A stretch of DNA of 64,000 bases. It comes from Auriscalpium vulgare (taxonomy: Eukaryota > Basidiomycota > Agaricomycetes > Russulales > Auriscalpiaceae). The position numbers were made by a program, and so were the translations under genes. The stretch is from assembly GCA_019915015.1 (NCBI GenBank), contig JAHBBC010000022.1, positions 496,001 to 560,000 on the forward strand, in the 5' to 3' direction. Below, in pieces: positions 1 to 10,260 of this stretch; position 1 is the first letter of the stretch; each line of letters begins with the position of its first letter. The notes under the pieces were generated by a model. It was not told the origin of the DNA, did not search any database, and saw nothing but the letters and a program-made list of their open reading frames with translations.

Positions 1-48
1 ACAACCAATCAACGTATCGTGCTCCCTGCAATGATAGATCAAATTTTA

Positions 49-834
49 TCAGTCAAAATCTTCAGGCAAACGTACCGGATAGAACTTGGGGTCCGGATAC
101 TCCACTAGTTTTACACCGCACGCGACACTGGCCTCTCTGAGCGCATATCGGACAGCATAGTGTGAGCAACGCGTCACCGATACAACCTGCAAATTCGGCG
201 GCTCGGACAGCGCAGCGGCAAATACTGCGACATACTGCGCGAGAGGCGGCGCCATTGGAGATAAGATGAACCCGGAATGTCCGTGGTATGCGTGGACGCC
301 AAAGTGCTGCAGCGTGCGCGGGAGGGTGAAGGACGTGATTGGGAACCTTCGAATGACGAGTGACTCGAGGGCCTCGAACTCCTCGAGCACGGCATTGGAG
401 GGCAGCTCCTCCGTAGTCAGAGCGCGCAGGCTACTTGTAACGCTGGGCAATACATTTGGGAGGTCTAAGCGGGGTGGGACTTCGCCGATGAGGTGGAGCA
501 GGGCGATGTGCGGGCAGCGGTGGAGGAGCTCGACGCCGTTGGGGATACAGTGAATGGATATCGAGCGCACGTACGTGCCAAGGTGTGGGCGGGATGTGAA
601 TGCGTGGAGGAGCAACGGTGCCGTACGGTTCAGCCAGGCGTCGATGGCTATGTCGATGTCGCTCGGGGGGATGATGCGGCGGAAGAGGAGGCGCTGCGCG
701 GGGGCCGTCCAGTCCTTGCATACAAGGGCGCACGCGGACAGCGTGGGGTAGTCAACATCGTGGCTCTGCGAAAGAATGTAGAGGAGCTGGATGATGCGAG
801 CGTGGATGTCGAAAGGGAGTGACGGGGCAGACAT
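49..834 (-). CDS. F-box-like protein, copy 1 (shortened)
   Basis: A 261-codon reading frame starts at the ATG at 834. Its N-terminus has the F-box-like pattern of a large Agaricomycete family: LPFDIHARIIQ, then TLSACALVCKDW and RLLFRRI (residues ~6-55). Such proteins usually recruit substrates to SCF ubiquitin ligases; that role is inferred from family only. The rest is leucine-rich and ends in the shared PxxYPVRLP tail. Compared with copies 2 and 4 (381 and 405 aa), about 100 residues are missing between the middle LRR-like part and the conserved EALESLVI segment, so it is an internally deleted but open copy. A 5'UTR intron (850-904) is shared with the copy at 28784. It may be functional or a decaying duplicate. 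Confidence 0.7.
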   Translation of the reverse strand: MSAPSLPFDIHARIIQLLYILSQSHDVDYPTLSACALVCKDWTAPAQRLLFRRIIPPSDIDIAIDAWLNRTAPLLLHAFTSRPHLGTYVRSISIHCIPNGVELLHRCPHIALLHLIGEVPPRLDLPNVLPSVTSSLRALTTEELPSNAVLEEFEALESLVIRRFPITSFTLPRTLQHFGVHAYHGHSGFILSPMAPPLAQYVAVFAAALSEPPNLQVVSVTRCSHYAVRYALREASVACGVKLVEYPDPKFYPVRLPEDFD

Positions 835-849
835 GATATATCGCGATCA

Positions 850-904
850 CTGCGGGGTGAGAATAGTCAACAACTGGGCACATTTAGTGGTTTGTATCCC
901 TCAC
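850..904 (-). other. 5'UTR intron of F-box copy 1
   Basis: On the minus strand this reads GTGAGG...CTCACCCCGCAG and ends 15 nt upstream of the ATG. The copy at 28710-28764 has the same 55-nt length, the same acceptor context and recognisable flanking exon, so the intron has been conserved since the duplication. Confidence 0.6.
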
Positions 905-2237
905 GTTTCGGTTGTCTATGATTGACTTGCCGTGTAGTGAACGGCTGAGGGATGTCGATGTGTCTAAGTATGCTTTGTTGATGGGTGAGGATAAGGATGC
1001 TGAGCGCGCGGCCAAGTAAGTTGTAACCAAACCCCCATCCATCGGGCGCCTCTTCGGGTCTGGATATTGACTGGATCTCTCGCCTGAGCGGACTGTAAGT
1101 CATACGAGTCGCGAAGAACGCATAGAAAGGCTGAAGAAACGCACCTGACATCCGTACAACAAATTTAAGCCCATCACCGTCTCGGCGCCATGCTTGGCCA
1201 CTGCCTCGAACGACAGAGGACTCGATTTCTCCAGAGTGAATATGAGGCAGAACTTCGCTCATTGCTGCCAAGTAAGGCGTCCATACGCCTGCGTTGAGAC
1301 GAAACAGAGAGGCGCATGGGAGATAATCTAATCTTATCGCAGAGAGTCGACTTCGCGTGTCGGCAACCTCCGGCTTGGCCCTCGACTGACTTCTTCTTTC
1401 TCCCTGACTGTTTGTGCTACTTACTCCTTGTCCGTCAAACTGTGATCTTGGATTGATAGCGACAGCCTGCTTTTTGCCTTGGTCAGGACCATTGGCTTTA
1501 CAAGTCGTCTTCCAAGGGCAGCATACGCGGCCTGCTGGTCATGACTCATGACTTCGATTGAGTGGACGGCCAAGAGGGTGTCGTGCGATCCAAGTACGTG
1601 CTCTCGTTGCGCATGATCACGCCGTGCTGATGAATACCCTGTATATGCTGCAGTTATGGCATTCATGCCACTTCAGGCGCATATCAGTCTATGTCGTGTA
1701 TTTTCCAATCTCCATCCGCAATCCAACGTGCCGTGTCCCATCTAGCCTGGTCCGAGCACAGTGCTCTGACATAGAGGCAAAAGTGTCCTCTTCCGAACTT
1801 TGCAGTCAGTAGCTCCCGACCCCCGTCAGGTGCTTATCGCCTCCACAAGCATCACGGCGTACGAATGAACTTGCGACGTGTTTCAGGCCATGCTCCTCGC
1901 CAATCAAACACTCGCCGTCCATACTCCACGCTCTTCAAACACTCGCGCTGCAAGTTAGGCAACATCATTGCCTCGGTCACTGTGCCCGCTACGATGGGCT
2001 GCCGGAATCGGCGCGGCGTTCGCGGACGAGCAATCAGCGCGACCGGGGCTGGCATCCATCACGGCCCCCACCGTCAAGTGCCGCTGATGAATAGATCCCA
2101 AGACGGCATGGCTGTTACCTGTCTTTGAACGATGGTGAGTCTCCAGGCCGTCGATTTAATATGGAGACCGTTTTTGTGGCGCAGCGTATTGATCGAAGGC
2201 ACATACATAGGCTTCAAGATAGGAACATGGCCCTCGC
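905..2237. other. Intergenic region upstream of F-box 1 and DUF6533 copy 1
   Basis: I see no supportable gene. 905-1020 (minus sense) resembles the upstream exon region of the F-box gene at 28.6 kb. 1440-2237 resembles 33.2-33.8 kb, the upstream region of the second DUF6533 gene, so the gene and its 5' flank were duplicated together. Confidence 0.5.
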
Positions 2238-3960
2238 ATGTCTTCGCTCCCCGCCTCTCTCTGTAAGTCCTTCCCTAAGTCCTTCAGCTCAGATGTCTAA
2301 TCGTGCGCGCAATGACAGTTGACCTAGGGAAGGCGTCTCGCAGTGCGGCGCTGGGCCTGCTTGTTTACGATTACCGTACGTCTCATAATTCTATGCGCAA
2401 TACTTCATGCTTTGCTGATGGTCAATTTGCCATATAGTGATAACGTTCGACGCCGAGGTGAGGAACTGCGCGCAGAGATTCCAGAGCGGCTGTTCATTCC
2501 AATCGTGCCACTATAGGTCAACTTTGTCTGGCGCCAGCGCAAATGCACTTGGAGCTTCTGGCTCTACATCTTCGTGAGTATCCCATGACTTAATTGTGCG
2601 TCATGATCTCGACTGAAAGACGCTGGACAGAACAAATTCTTCCCTATTGCATGGATATTATTTGCGTCGAGTACATTGTCTCGTATCCTTATGCTCACGC
2701 ACGGGCACTGAGATCTCGACAGTCGCTTTGAACTCCGGCACTATCCTCACCCAGGTCAGTTTTCCTTCATACATTCTGCCACCATCTAATGCTCCACAGA
2801 TGTACGTGACTGGCTCCGGTCCAATAGCGCGTAGCATCTACTCATCCCGACAATCTAGGTGTATTTTTAATTTCACTGCCAGCGAAGTCGTGCCACTGTT
2901 GGTGACCGTCGGCGTACAGCGTGCGTACTTTCCTGTATCCTGCGCGCACGACACCTGGAGCTGACCAGTCTCTTTCGTTTTGCAGTAATTCTTCAAATGC
3001 GAGTACGTCAGCCACCACATCGCCATCCCGCGCCCTCTGAACATCATAAACCTCCAGGTCTACGCCCTATACGAGCTCAGCAAGCGTGTCCGCTATCTAC
3101 TCCTCATCTGCTGCACCGCCGAGCTCGTCGCAATGCTAGCCCTCATCCCCAGCTCCGTCGTCCGCATCGTCCGTGCGTCCCGCCCATCCCAATAGCAGCC
3201 AACGTACATTACTAACTCGATTTGCTTTCAGATATCCATTGGGTATCGACGCCCACCGGCTGCTACTATTCGAGCGACATCGGCATCACGATGTTCTGGC
3301 TCCCGGCTCTGGTGTTCGAGCCCGTGCTCTGCGCGCTCGTCGCGTGGAAGGCGTGGGGCGCGGCGGCGGCACGGTGGATGCGGCTGCGGAGATCCAGAAT
3401 GTGCGAGGTCGCCGGGGGATCGCTTGATCTGGACGACGTGCCGCCGCTGGTCACGCTCATGGCGCGCGACAGGTACTTACGTGCCTTTCCTCCTCCGCCG
3501 CAGCGAGAGATAGAATGCTAATGCTTATTCAGCTTGGTATATTTCTTAGGGTTCGTGCGCATGATGCCAAACGTGGCTTGGGTCTTGCTGACGCGTGTTG
3601 ACGCGTGTTGTGCTGCAGGGTGTATTCTGTTCTGGTGGCCCTGACGATTGCTTCTGTGGCGCGGTTCGACGACTTCATTGTCATCATGCTGCCGTGCGTT
3701 CTTTTTTCCATCGTCAACTGCCGCTCAATGTTTCGGTTCACAGGTGGACGTACGCGCTGCCTTCTGTCCTGGGCTCCCGGGTCGTGCTGCACATGCGCGA
3801 GCTCATGCTCGCAGACAATGCGCCATCACCGCCGTCTACACGGGGTGTCGAGATGTTGGTGTTTGCCGCCGCGTCTGCAGCTGTGGCCCGGCAAGACGAC
3901 TCTGACATTTATCGTAGTTCGAGCTCGAGGGTGGACGAGGAAGGCCCAGTGAATGTATAG
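2238..3960 (+). CDS. DUF6533-type seven-helix membrane protein, copy 1
   Basis: A multi-exon gene whose start is the ATG at 2238. Clear exons are 2238-2262, 2319-2375, 2438-2457, 2517-2573, then from 2631 on; the stop is at 3958-3960. The spliced N-terminus gives the DUF6533 signature LLVYDYLITFDAEVNFVW. It is followed by hydrophobic helices including ASEVVPLLVTVGVQ, RVYALYELSKR and FWLPALVFEPVLCALVAWKA, the loop TPTGCYY, and a C-terminal exon starting WTYALPSVLGSRVVLH. DUF6533 proteins are common, often clustered, integral membrane proteins of Agaricomycetes with unknown function. All exons I could follow keep frame; one junction needs a 2-nt micro-exon at 2800-2801 or retention of a 57-nt intron. 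It is a paralogue of 33808-35529. Confidence 0.75.
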
Positions 3961-5436
3961 TTCAACTTACATTGCCGGTCAAATGGTGACGCGGTACCGA
4001 TGAAGAACTGCAGCTATGGTCGAGTGAGCCCGGGATAAGGCCGCACGCACCACAGACCAACGATAGTACGGGCAAAAAAGCGAGTTTATTGCATAAGTCA
4101 TAATAGCGTACACGCGGGCGTTGTAACAGCGGATGTACCTCCGCAAATAAAAATAAAAATAAAGATAAAACATTAGTTGACAAACTGCTCCAGTAACGGC
4201 ACCGGGGCTCGAAAGGCGTTGGGAACTGTGGGGACACGCGATGTCGGCTGCAGAGAACACGTCGTCTGTTCGGCGCGGGGATGAGGAGATGGGTGACGCA
4301 CCTACATCGCAGATAAGATACAGTGCCGGTCCCTACGCAGATATTCGCTGATAATATAAAGTGGCACAAGTACGGGAGTTTTCAGGATCTCGGGGCGCTC
4401 GGAGCTAGACCTAGACGAATAGCTGAAGATTTGTCGCGGGTGGCCGTTCTTGTGATCGTATGTGCGAGCACATGCGAGTGCGGACGCGGACGGACTGTCG
4501 CCTGTCGCAGCAAACCCACAAGCTGTGGACATTCCGAGGAAGGGCACAGACAATGCCAACGCCGGAGGCCTAATACGAGCGCGGTCAGCGCGTGGAGTGT
4601 GTGGCGTACGCGATTGAAGACGTACGGAGCGCTCAGTAATCGATCTCTACCCTATCGTCGCGGAATCATCGCCAGTTTCGACTCCCGAACGCCTTGGGTG
4701 CGAGTGGATGCGACGGGTAGGTTGGTGGGCTTGGGCAGTGCTTGGGCTCGCACTTTGCGCGGCGTCTAAGGTCCCTGGGTTGCTAGGCGGGGGCCGACGT
4801 CGGATAGAGGAGGCGATGATGCTGTATGGGTGCGGACTGGACTGGTGGTGCGGACGGTGTCGCGGTATCGTGGGTGTGGTTGCCAGCAGAGACGGAGGAG
4901 AGAAAACAAGGACAGCGGTGCTGACGTACTGCAGGTACGGTTGTTGACAGCTGTTGACCCGTCCCGGCCCCGGCCCGATGGGTCTCTTCACCGCCCAGAC
5001 GTCTATCGCACCCGCTGGCTCATCCCCGCCGCTGCGCATCTACCCGGCATTTACGGAGCCCCGCTGTTGCCTCAAGGCTGTAGCCGCCACAGCTGGTGGT
5101 GCCGGTGCTGCGGAGGGCATCACAGCGGCTGTCGCTGTAACTATGGCGATTGCGCGAGATTTGCGAGCTGGCTGGTTGGTTGGGTGGAGATGTGGGCTAG
5201 AGAGATGAGGATCAGGAACTGGTGCGTGTCTGGCCGTGCTGTGCGGGTCTTGTCCTTCTGACACAGCGCTTGCTTCGTGCGCTCGATCCGCAGGTACTGC
5301 TTCCCTCGCTCAGGTATGAAAATGTCACCGCTGGTCTAATATACGCTCATGCACATCCATTTCCTTCAACACGGAAGGTGAATGCTCGAGCATCCGGTGT
5401 GTTAAATTACAAGACGTTCGCCTGAGCTCCCAACTG
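3961..5436. repeat. Gene-free stretch with diverged dispersed repeats
   Basis: 4200-4640 resembles 7390-7860 and, in the opposite orientation, 32530-32800. Shared landmarks include GGCCGTTCTTG and the segment GTCAGCGCGTGGAGTGTGTG near 4580 and 7800. 4940-5010 shares with 8144-8215 a double GTTGAC motif and the following CCGGCCCG tract. Long frames exist, but they differ between copies, so I call no gene. Confidence 0.5.
4940..4959. promoter_or_regulatory. Double GTTGAC motif, site 1
   Basis: GTTGTTGACAGCTGTTGACC is one of five intergenic occurrences of a paired GTTGAC motif with conserved spacing (others near 8144, 10239, 21972 and, inverted, 32115). It is a candidate binding site or promoter relic; the function is unknown. 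Confidence 0.35.
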
Positions 5437-6700
5437 ATGACCGTACCCAGCGATCGTGGTTCACGTTTTTTTGCCCACCGCCGGGTGGCGACATCGGCTG
5501 ACGCGCGGTCCTTTGTTCTTGATGCCGGCCGGGGCGTTGTTCTCCAACGCATCCCTCGCTCGCTCGCACTTTCTCCCGGTCTATCGCGCCCCACAGACCC
5601 ACGTTTCCCTTCCGTGCTCGTAGGTGAAGCGTACGCAGGATTCTGGACGGATCGACGTTGGGCGTGGGGTTGCAGGGGGCATATGAGAACAACATCGGCG
5701 CCGGCGCCACATGTGGGCCCACCGACGCTGAACTTCAAGAGCGGGTAGGCCATTCAGAAGGTGCGTTATTCAGCCGCGTGGGACCGAGCTTCGGCTGAGG
5801 TACTGGTACTGTGCGCTCAGGCCATCGTCGTTGTCTCAGTCGCTTGTCGGCAGTTCCCCACGTTCTCTTTGACAATGATATATTGTTCCAGAAGACTACT
5901 GCTGATGTGAACTACGTCGTAGTACAAGGTCGGCATCCTAATGCATTCTACTTTTCAACGTACCATCGTGGACCTTCGGCGCCTGCTGTCCTCCCCTTGT
6001 TTGCGCTCCACAATTGCTGGCTCCAGCGTGCTAGTTTAAGTTGGGTGCGTTACCACAACGCTCGCGGGAGGCAGTTCGTGACTGACGCCTGTATGCAGCG
6101 GCGTGATGTGCTCTCGCAATTACAATTATGGTGGCCCGGAAGACAAGGCCACAACGTCAGGGACGTCACGCTCACGTTTGCATCACTCGCTTATTTTCAA
6201 CGAAGCGATACGCCACTTGTACGACATGACACGTGTGTCGCCACACCACGCCGCGCACGGCACCATGAGTATGGCATTCGCAGTCGTGCCGCGGGGGCCA
6301 GCGCCCTTGTGTAAATCGCATAAACGGTGCGCGTGCCACTCACTGTGTTTTCAGGTATATAAAGCCCCGCAAGTCGCTCTACTCCCCCATCAACTCATCT
6401 CCTCTCCGCCTTCTCGCCTGCATCCCCAAATCAATTTATCCCAATTAGCGCCGCATGAAGCGCCCCAACATGGGAATCTGGATCCCACCGCGCTCACTAA
6501 CCTCATGGTGAGCAAGTTAGTCGCTGATTTTGCGCGCGCTGAGGGTGACAATACCTAGCTATGAGCTCAACCTCGATGAATCGCGATCACGAGAGTCCCA
6601 CAACGCCGTCTCATGGCGCCGCTCAGAATGCTTAAGCACTGCATCGCAGAAACTCATTCATCCTTATTCCTTCGAGGTGAGTGTCTCTATAGCTGATCTC
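5437..6700 (+). repeat. Duplicated block P, copy 1
   Basis: This ~1.2 kb segment is co-linear with 10250-11460 and, inverted, with 30880-32150. In order it holds a conserved frame ending GHSEGALFS-like, a second frame with the conserved NYVVVQGR segment, the TATA box at 6356, a leader with the sequence GCATGAAGCGCCCCAACATG, and exons ending in KLIHPY(S/P)FE. Copies differ by many substitutions and small indels. In copy 1 the downstream metacaspase-like exons are missing. Confidence 0.65.
6356..6364 (+). promoter_or_regulatory. TATA box of block P copy 1
   Basis: TATATAAAG lies 70-110 bp upstream of the leader and first ATG (ATGAAGCGCC). The box and about 60 bp on each side are almost unchanged in the copies at 11143 (+) and 31191 (-), which suggests a real core promoter. 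Confidence 0.5.
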
Positions 6701-7146
6701 AATACTTTGTATAATGAGACCGCGCCTTCGCAACCCACGCAGTCCAGATACTCGATTTTGTCATCCATTGCGTACGTCTGGCCTATAGTAATAGACGACT
6801 GAAGCTCATGTGAAACACAGCGTGATGTTGAAGAACACCGGCGACTATTGTGCCGCAGAGGCCACACCAAAACCGTGAGTGCAAACTGGCCGCTCGGCGC
6901 GAAATAACACTCACGTATTGGTTCTCAGGGAGCTCTCAGTCGGTTTTGTTGCATACTGACTCGAGATTCCGGCTAGTGCCTCATAAACCTGGTAAATGCT
7001 GGTGGAGACATAAATGGAGCAACTCGGTCGAATGTCAGATCTGGAGGAGGCCAGGTATCTATATACGAAATTCAGAGTACGTTTCTACCATCTGGTCTCA
7101 CTTTCGCCCTCTAATCGCGTCTCTAGAAATTGTTCATATCGCCGGA

Positions 7147-7205
7147 TCAGGGTAGCAAGAGCCCTCTGACGAGCCCCGTTGCACGGGCGAAATCTGGCGT
7201 AGGCA
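7147..7205. repeat. Conserved 60-bp block T, copy 1
   Basis: This block contains GAGCCCTCTGACGAGCCCCG and GGGCGAAATCTGGCGTAGGC. It recurs at 12594-12660 and inverted at 30027-30085, in the last two cases just 3' of an F-box gene. It may be a shared 3'UTR or terminator region carried along in the duplications. Confidence 0.55.
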
Positions 7206-8340
7206 AGCGGGACAGCGGGCGTATTACGATTTTTAACTGCGCTCCGGGTATGTATCGTACATAGGTAATCAATCCTTGTGATAAAGACAAATATTCAGTC
7301 AGCGTAAGCTGGATCAGTCGGACCCATATCATGAATAGTGAAAGTATTGTGGGCGCTGTCAGTCATCATCAGAGCTCGCCATAGCGTTGGTGACTATGCT
7401 CAACAACGGCACCGAAACTAGTAAGGCGTTGGTGACGTGCGGACACGTGGCGTCGGCTGAAGAGGTTAACACGGATCAATTCAGCGCGGAGATGAGGAGC
7501 GGGCGACGCACCTCCGACTGCGCAAATAAGTTCCAGCGCAGTTTTCTACGGAGACATCCGGTAAACAGGAATGTTCATGAGAAATGTTTGACCGCGAGGC
7601 GTTCGGAGCTGGTGCTATTGATGGATAGCTGAACGGGTGGCCGTTCTTGGAATCGGAGGTGAGAACACACGGGAGTCCGGACGCGGAGTCCTATCGCCTA
7701 TCGCAGCAATCCCACAGGATTTGGAGGGTGAGGCATCGCATGGTTATACCGAAAGGGCATACGCAATGCCAACGCCGGAGGCCCTAATACTTACGAGCAC
7801 GGTCAGCGCGTGGAGTGTGTGGCGTACGCAATGAAAGACGTACAATGGGCGTGCAGCGCTCAGTGATCGCTCTCTACTCTATTATCGCGGGACCTCCGCC
7901 CTTTCTAATGCTCGAACGCCTTGGGTGCGAGTGATGCGACGGGTACGTTGGTAGGCTTGGCTGGCTCTTTGCACAGCGTCCACGCTCGATGGGTTGTCAG
8001 GAGAGGGCCGGCGTCAGATACAGGCCGTGGCGTTGATGTTGCGTGGGTGCGGGAAGCGTCGCGGGGGTGTGGATGTACCGTCCAGAGGAGGAGAGCAAGC
8101 GGGTGGAAGTGACTCGGCTGAGTCGGCCGATGACGCGTGCGCCGTTGTTGACAGCTGTTGATGCGTCCCGGCACCGGCCCGCTGGGCGTCTTCCCCGCAA
8201 TCTCGCCCCGCTGGCCTGGCACGTCCGCCGCCGGAGGCTCATCTCATCTCCCTCTTCCTGCCGCCCCATTATTTGTCCAGTAGTGCTGCTGCCCCGTCGC
8301 TGTGCACCGACTGGCGATGCAAAAGGTGTGTGCCGTCATT
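7206..8340. other. Intergenic region 3' of F-box 2
   Basis: I find no supportable gene. 7390-7860 is a second copy of the repeat at 4200-4640. 8144-8168 holds the second double GTTGAC motif, followed by a tract like 4960-5010. Confidence 0.5.
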
Positions 8341-9486
8341 TCAAATCGAGGTATTGCATGCGCTGCCAGTCATCATCAAAACTCGCAACCAGCGCGCAAT
8401 CTTGAGCAGACGCACCGGATAGGAGTCGGCGTCCGCAATCTCCAAAAACTCTGCATTGCGCGCCTCGCTGGCGTTCTTCAGCGCGTGGCACACATAGGCC
8501 ATCGAGCAACGCGTCACCGATACGACGCGTAGATATGGCAGCGTGCTCTCCAGCAGTGAAGCGGCTAGTGGATCCGCAAAAGGCGCTGTTCCGGCATCCT
8601 GAAGAGAAGTTTGGTCCACCCTCATCCCGAGATCACATAGGCGTTGGTGAAGGCCAAAATGATGCAGCGTGCGCGGAAGGGTGAGGGTAGTCTTCGGGAG
8701 TCCGCCGATGATGAGCGACTCGAGTGCGGTGAGCTGCTCGAGGGTAGCGTTGGACGGCACCAGCATCCACAGCGTCAGCGAGCGCAGGTTTTGCGCGATG
8801 CAGCGCTCGATGCTTGTTATTTTCACCGAGAAATGGAGATACCCAAGGTGCATATCCTGGAAGGATATTTCGGAGTGCGCCGCTGGGCCGGGCAGCATTG
8901 ACAGTTGCGCGAAATCGATGGCGGTTCCGTACTTCAGGGAGACCAGCTGCGAGTTCGGGGGCAGCTTGAGCTTGAGCAGTCCTCCGCTAATCTTCAACAC
9001 CAAGTGGCGTAGGCTGGGTAGCGCGTCAATTACGGCGGGCAGATAAATCGGATCCGGGTCGAAATAGTAAACGAGCATGGAAGGGCGTAGACCGAGCGCA
9101 CGCAGGACATCCGTCCGTGGGCGCAAAGAGACATAACGGAGCTCTGCAAGGTGCGGGAAGCAGGGGATAGAACATGTCCTGTCGATATTATCATGCCAGC
9201 AGGCCAAGACATCGGTTGGGATGGATCGCACGTAGCTGCAAAGACGGGTGCTGGCGGTGAATGCGTGGAGGAGTGAAGCCGTCCGGATGTCTTCGCTGTT
9301 TATGCCACGGTGGCCTCTGTTCCCGATGTGGCGGAAGAGGAGGCGCTGCGCGGGTTGGACCCACTCTCTGCAGACGAGAGCACAGGAGTATAGAGTGCGG
9401 TAAGCGACATCGTGGCTCTGGGAGAAGGTGTAGACACATTGCAGCATCTCGAAGTAAATGTCGAATGAGAGACGCGGGGGAGGCAT
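8341..9486 (-). CDS. F-box-like protein, copy 2
   Basis: I place the start at the ATG at 9486 (MPPPRLSFDIYFEM), because the open frame upstream has no ATG and lacks family similarity. The product is 381 aa. The F-box-like N-terminus has TLYSCALVCREW and RLLFRHIG (residues ~30-55). It is followed by irregular leucine-rich repeats including VIDALPSLRHLVLK, LTALESLIIGGLP and TLTLPRTLHHFGLH, and the family tail SYPVRLLKIARWLRVLMM. It is closest to the copy at 28784, which shares the FAQLSMLPGPxAHS and YLHF segments. The predicted role as an SCF substrate receptor comes from family knowledge. It is transcribed away from block P copy 2. The frame is fully open and may be functional. Confidence 0.75.
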   Translation of the reverse strand: MPPPRLSFDIYFEMLQCVYTFSQSHDVAYRTLYSCALVCREWVQPAQRLLFRHIGNRGHRGINSEDIRTASLLHAFTASTRLCSYVRSIPTDVLACWHDNIDRTCSIPCFPHLAELRYVSLRPRTDVLRALGLRPSMLVYYFDPDPIYLPAVIDALPSLRHLVLKISGGLLKLKLPPNSQLVSLKYGTAIDFAQLSMLPGPAAHSEISFQDMHLGYLHFSVKITSIERCIAQNLRSLTLWMLVPSNATLEQLTALESLIIGGLPKTTLTLPRTLHHFGLHQRLCDLGMRVDQTSLQDAGTAPFADPLAASLLESTLPYLRVVSVTRCSMAYVCHALKNASEARNAEFLEIADADSYPVRLLKIARWLRVLMMTGSACNTSI

Positions 9487-10238
9487 GGCGTCTGGAGATG
9501 CGGAGAAGGAGTAGACTTGAAGCTGCTGTTTTATGATCCTGGAGAGGCTGTGGAACCCTTGTGCGAGCCTTGAACAATAACTGTATCTCACAATAGCGTT
9601 GCGCAGTGGGAGGCACGAGTCTGCTGGTGTTTGATTATGATGGCGAGACCGGCCTGAGTCGTAGACACTGCGATCACATCATTTGGGACAATTGGGAGAG
9701 CCTACATATCGGAAACTTCCCGCCGGACGTCAAGCTCCTCGCCGCACGGCTGATATCGAGGATGGGCTGCTGAGAATAATAGATGAGCCTCCCGTCAGAA
9801 GTGTCGCACCAGAAAGTGCAACAGAAAGCAAACGCACCGACAATTCCAGGTCACACCTCCGCGACGATGCGGTATCGCAAGCGGCGGCGGCGGTGTCCAG
9901 ACGAGCTCTTGTCTAAATTTATAAAACTGCGCGCACCGTTCAGGGTGCATGGCGGTGTGGGAGATGGAGCATCTGGGTGGGATGCGTTCCGCAGAGTACA
10001 GGTGCCAGCTCTTCATTGTCGGCTGTCGACCCACACGCGCGCATGCGCTGTATCCGTGGCTATCCAGACTCCTAGAGATCGAGACAGGCGCTGGAAGCAA
10101 CAAGCGTGAGAGGAGTAATCGCGCCAGGTGGTATCGGCGGGCCGCAGGGCAATCTATTGTACAGTGAGCAGGGCGCCGGGGAAGGAGGAGTTGAACTTGC
10201 AGAGTCAAGAGCTTGCGACGATGAGCCGGGTGGCGACC
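9487..10238. other. Intergenic region with degenerate coding remnants
   Basis: Minus-strand 10,000-10,240 encodes a frame with VNNGRHP that resembles DVNKGRHP on the plus strand at 32.12 kb and DVNNGPR upstream of the zinc-cluster gene. These look like diverged 5' ends of one ancestral gene. I could not assemble an intact gene. Confidence 0.35.
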
Positions 10239-10260
10239 GTTGTTGACGTTTGTTGACACG
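10239..10260. promoter_or_regulatory. Double GTTGAC motif, site 3
   Basis: GTTGTTGACGTTTGTTGACA sits at the left edge of block P copy 2, between divergent frames. The same arrangement is seen at 21972 and 32115. Confidence 0.35.
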
